Below are positions 14,248-15,050 of a stretch of DNA of 15,050 nucleotides, piece after piece (position 1 is the stretch's first letter; each line of letters starts with the position of its first letter). The translations under genes were made by a program, and so were the position numbers. A model generated the notes under the pieces. The model was not told where the DNA came from. It saw only the letters and a program-made list of their open reading frames with translations, and did no database searches. Location: the NCBI GenBank assembly GCA_007118195.1, contig SKSA01000295.1:1-15050 (forward strand), read 5' to 3'. This stretch comes from Anaerobacillus sp. GTDB taxonomy: Bacteria; Bacillota; Bacilli; Bacillales; Anaerobacillaceae.

Positions 14248-14937
14248 ATATGTGTCGGTTTCTTCGTCACTAGCTTCTAGGCGATCGATCTGGTCCATAT
14301 AATGATCGTAATGTTCATTTCTTTGAATAGCGATATTTTCATCACCTTGATATCCATCAATGCTTGTAGAGGCAAACGCTTCTAATTCTTCTACGTATCC
14401 AACTAATTCTTCACCACTGTCGAGACTTGAATCTTCAAAAACCATCGAGTTATCGTTAAAGCTAGCCACAGATTGCCATGCATCCTCAGCATCAAATTCC
14501 GTTTCCCGATAATTATTATCAAAATTATATTTTTCAAATCCTTTTAACACATCTTCTTCAACAGGGCGTTCTCGTGCGATGACTTTCTCTTTACTAAATT
14601 CAGGTAACGTCCGTGCGGTCGGTAAAGCTTGAAGTCGCTCCAGCGGGATTTCTTTACCGGAAACTTCACAAATACCGTACGTACCATTCTTTATTTTTTC
14701 CAAAGCGACTTCTACATCTTCATATTCTTGGCTAATGTGTTCAAATAAAGCAATATCCTTTCCTCTTTCATACGTATCTGTTGCTGTATCAGCAGGATGA
14801 TTATCATATTGAGATAATTCTCCTGTAGAAAACGACATTGTTTTATTTAAATCATAACGGTCAACTTCTTTTATTCGTTCCTGTAATCGATTTTTTTCTG
14901 CTAATAATTGTTGTTTCAAGTGATCATATTTGCCCAT
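14245..14937 (-). CDS. YteA-type TraR/DksA-like protein with degenerate zinc finger
   Basis: The 230-residue soluble protein belongs to the TraR/DksA zinc-finger superfamily, in the Bacillus YteA branch. It has an N-terminal coiled-coil segment (MGKYDHLKQQLLAEKNRLQE onward, about 1-30), the branch signature DNHPADTATDTYERGKDIAL (45-64), a second helix rich in E and K, and a zinc-finger-like region (86-115). That region keeps YGICEVSGKEIPLERLQALPTA but only one cysteine, C90. The positions usually filled by the other three hold S93, about L111 and about F114, so a four-cysteine zinc site is absent. The C terminus (about 125-230) is acidic with no motif I recognise. In B. subtilis the shorter relative ylyA occupies this place before lspA. 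The ATG follows AAGGAGG with 8 nt spacing. DksA-like proteins act at the RNA polymerase secondary channel, and YteA-branch proteins have been linked to sporulation, but neither role is proven here. Confidence 0.85.
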   Translation of the reverse strand: MGKYDHLKQQLLAEKNRLQERIKEVDRYDLNKTMSFSTGELSQYDNHPADTATDTYERGKDIALFEHISQEYEDVEVALEKIKNGTYGICEVSGKEIPLERLQALPTARTLPEFSKEKVIARERPVEEDVLKGFEKYNFDNNYRETEFDAEDAWQSVASFNDNSMVFEDSSLDSGEELVGYVEELEAFASTSIDGYQGDENIAIQRNEHYDHYMDQIDRLEASDEETDTY

Positions 14938-15050
14938 CTGCTTGGCCTCCTTTAAAAGATGGCTTCAAACATAGTTTATCCTGATAAAAGTATCATTAGC
15001 CGAAACATCAATTAGTAAATAATGTACAATGTGAGTTTTGAGTGGTGAGT
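14938..15050 (-). other. Upstream region of the yteA-like gene
   Basis: These 113 bases hold the AAGGAGG ribosome site (14946-14952) and an inverted repeat, TTTATC-CT-GATAAA (14975-14988). I see no convincing sigma-A promoter and no further gene. The upstream gene, if any, lies outside the window. Confidence 0.6.

Overview
The window is a chromosomal segment of a low-GC Gram-positive bacterium, most likely a member of the Bacillaceae. The evidence is the gene order yteA/ylyA-type gene - lspA - rluD(ylyB) - pyrR - pyrP - pyrB - pyrC - carA - carB - pyrK - pyrD - pyrF - pyrE, the PyrR-type attenuators, the strong Shine-Dalgarno sequences, and protein lengths that match the Bacillus subtilis orthologues as I remember them (for example CarA 364, CarB 1071 and LspA 154 residues). 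Every gene I can support is on the minus strand, so transcription runs from high to low coordinates. The species cannot be fixed from the sequence alone.

Layout in transcription order. At 14245-14937 is a YteA/TraR-DksA-like gene whose C4 zinc finger keeps only one of its four cysteines. It ends in a GC-rich stem-loop. A sigma-A type promoter (14153-14181) then drives lspA (lipoprotein signal peptidase) and rluD/ylyB (23S rRNA pseudouridine synthase), which abut with no gap. A second, near-consensus promoter (12697-12725) overlaps the rluD stop codon and starts the de novo pyrimidine operon. pyrR, pyrP and pyrB are each preceded by a PyrR-controlled attenuator. In all three I could trace the PyrR-binding hairpin, the intrinsic terminator, and the alternative antiterminator pairing.

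From pyrB to pyrE the genes are packed tightly. There are one-, four- or eight-base stop/start overlaps at every junction except carA/carB, which has a 4-nt gap. Together they encode the full route to UMP: carbamoyl phosphate (CarA/CarB), carbamoyl aspartate (PyrB), dihydroorotate (PyrC), orotate (the NAD-dependent PyrD/PyrK pair), OMP (PyrE) and UMP (PyrF). PyrP imports uracil. PyrR senses the nucleotide pool (UMP/UTP against PRPP) and terminates transcription in the three leaders. The operon ends in an unassigned class I SAM-dependent methyltransferase gene and a clean intrinsic terminator at 1-31.

Most of the window is a textbook pyr operon. The parts that deserve a second look are: a run of three stem-loops packed into 82 nt inside the pyrK coding region; the third PyrR site, which departs from the usual loop sequence; the PyrR site built over the pyrR stop codon; the extra methyltransferase on the operon tail; the degenerate zinc finger of the YteA-like protein; and an unusually long pyrB leader. 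I found no mobile element, CRISPR array, tRNA or rRNA, and no gene-free stretch longer than 300 bases.
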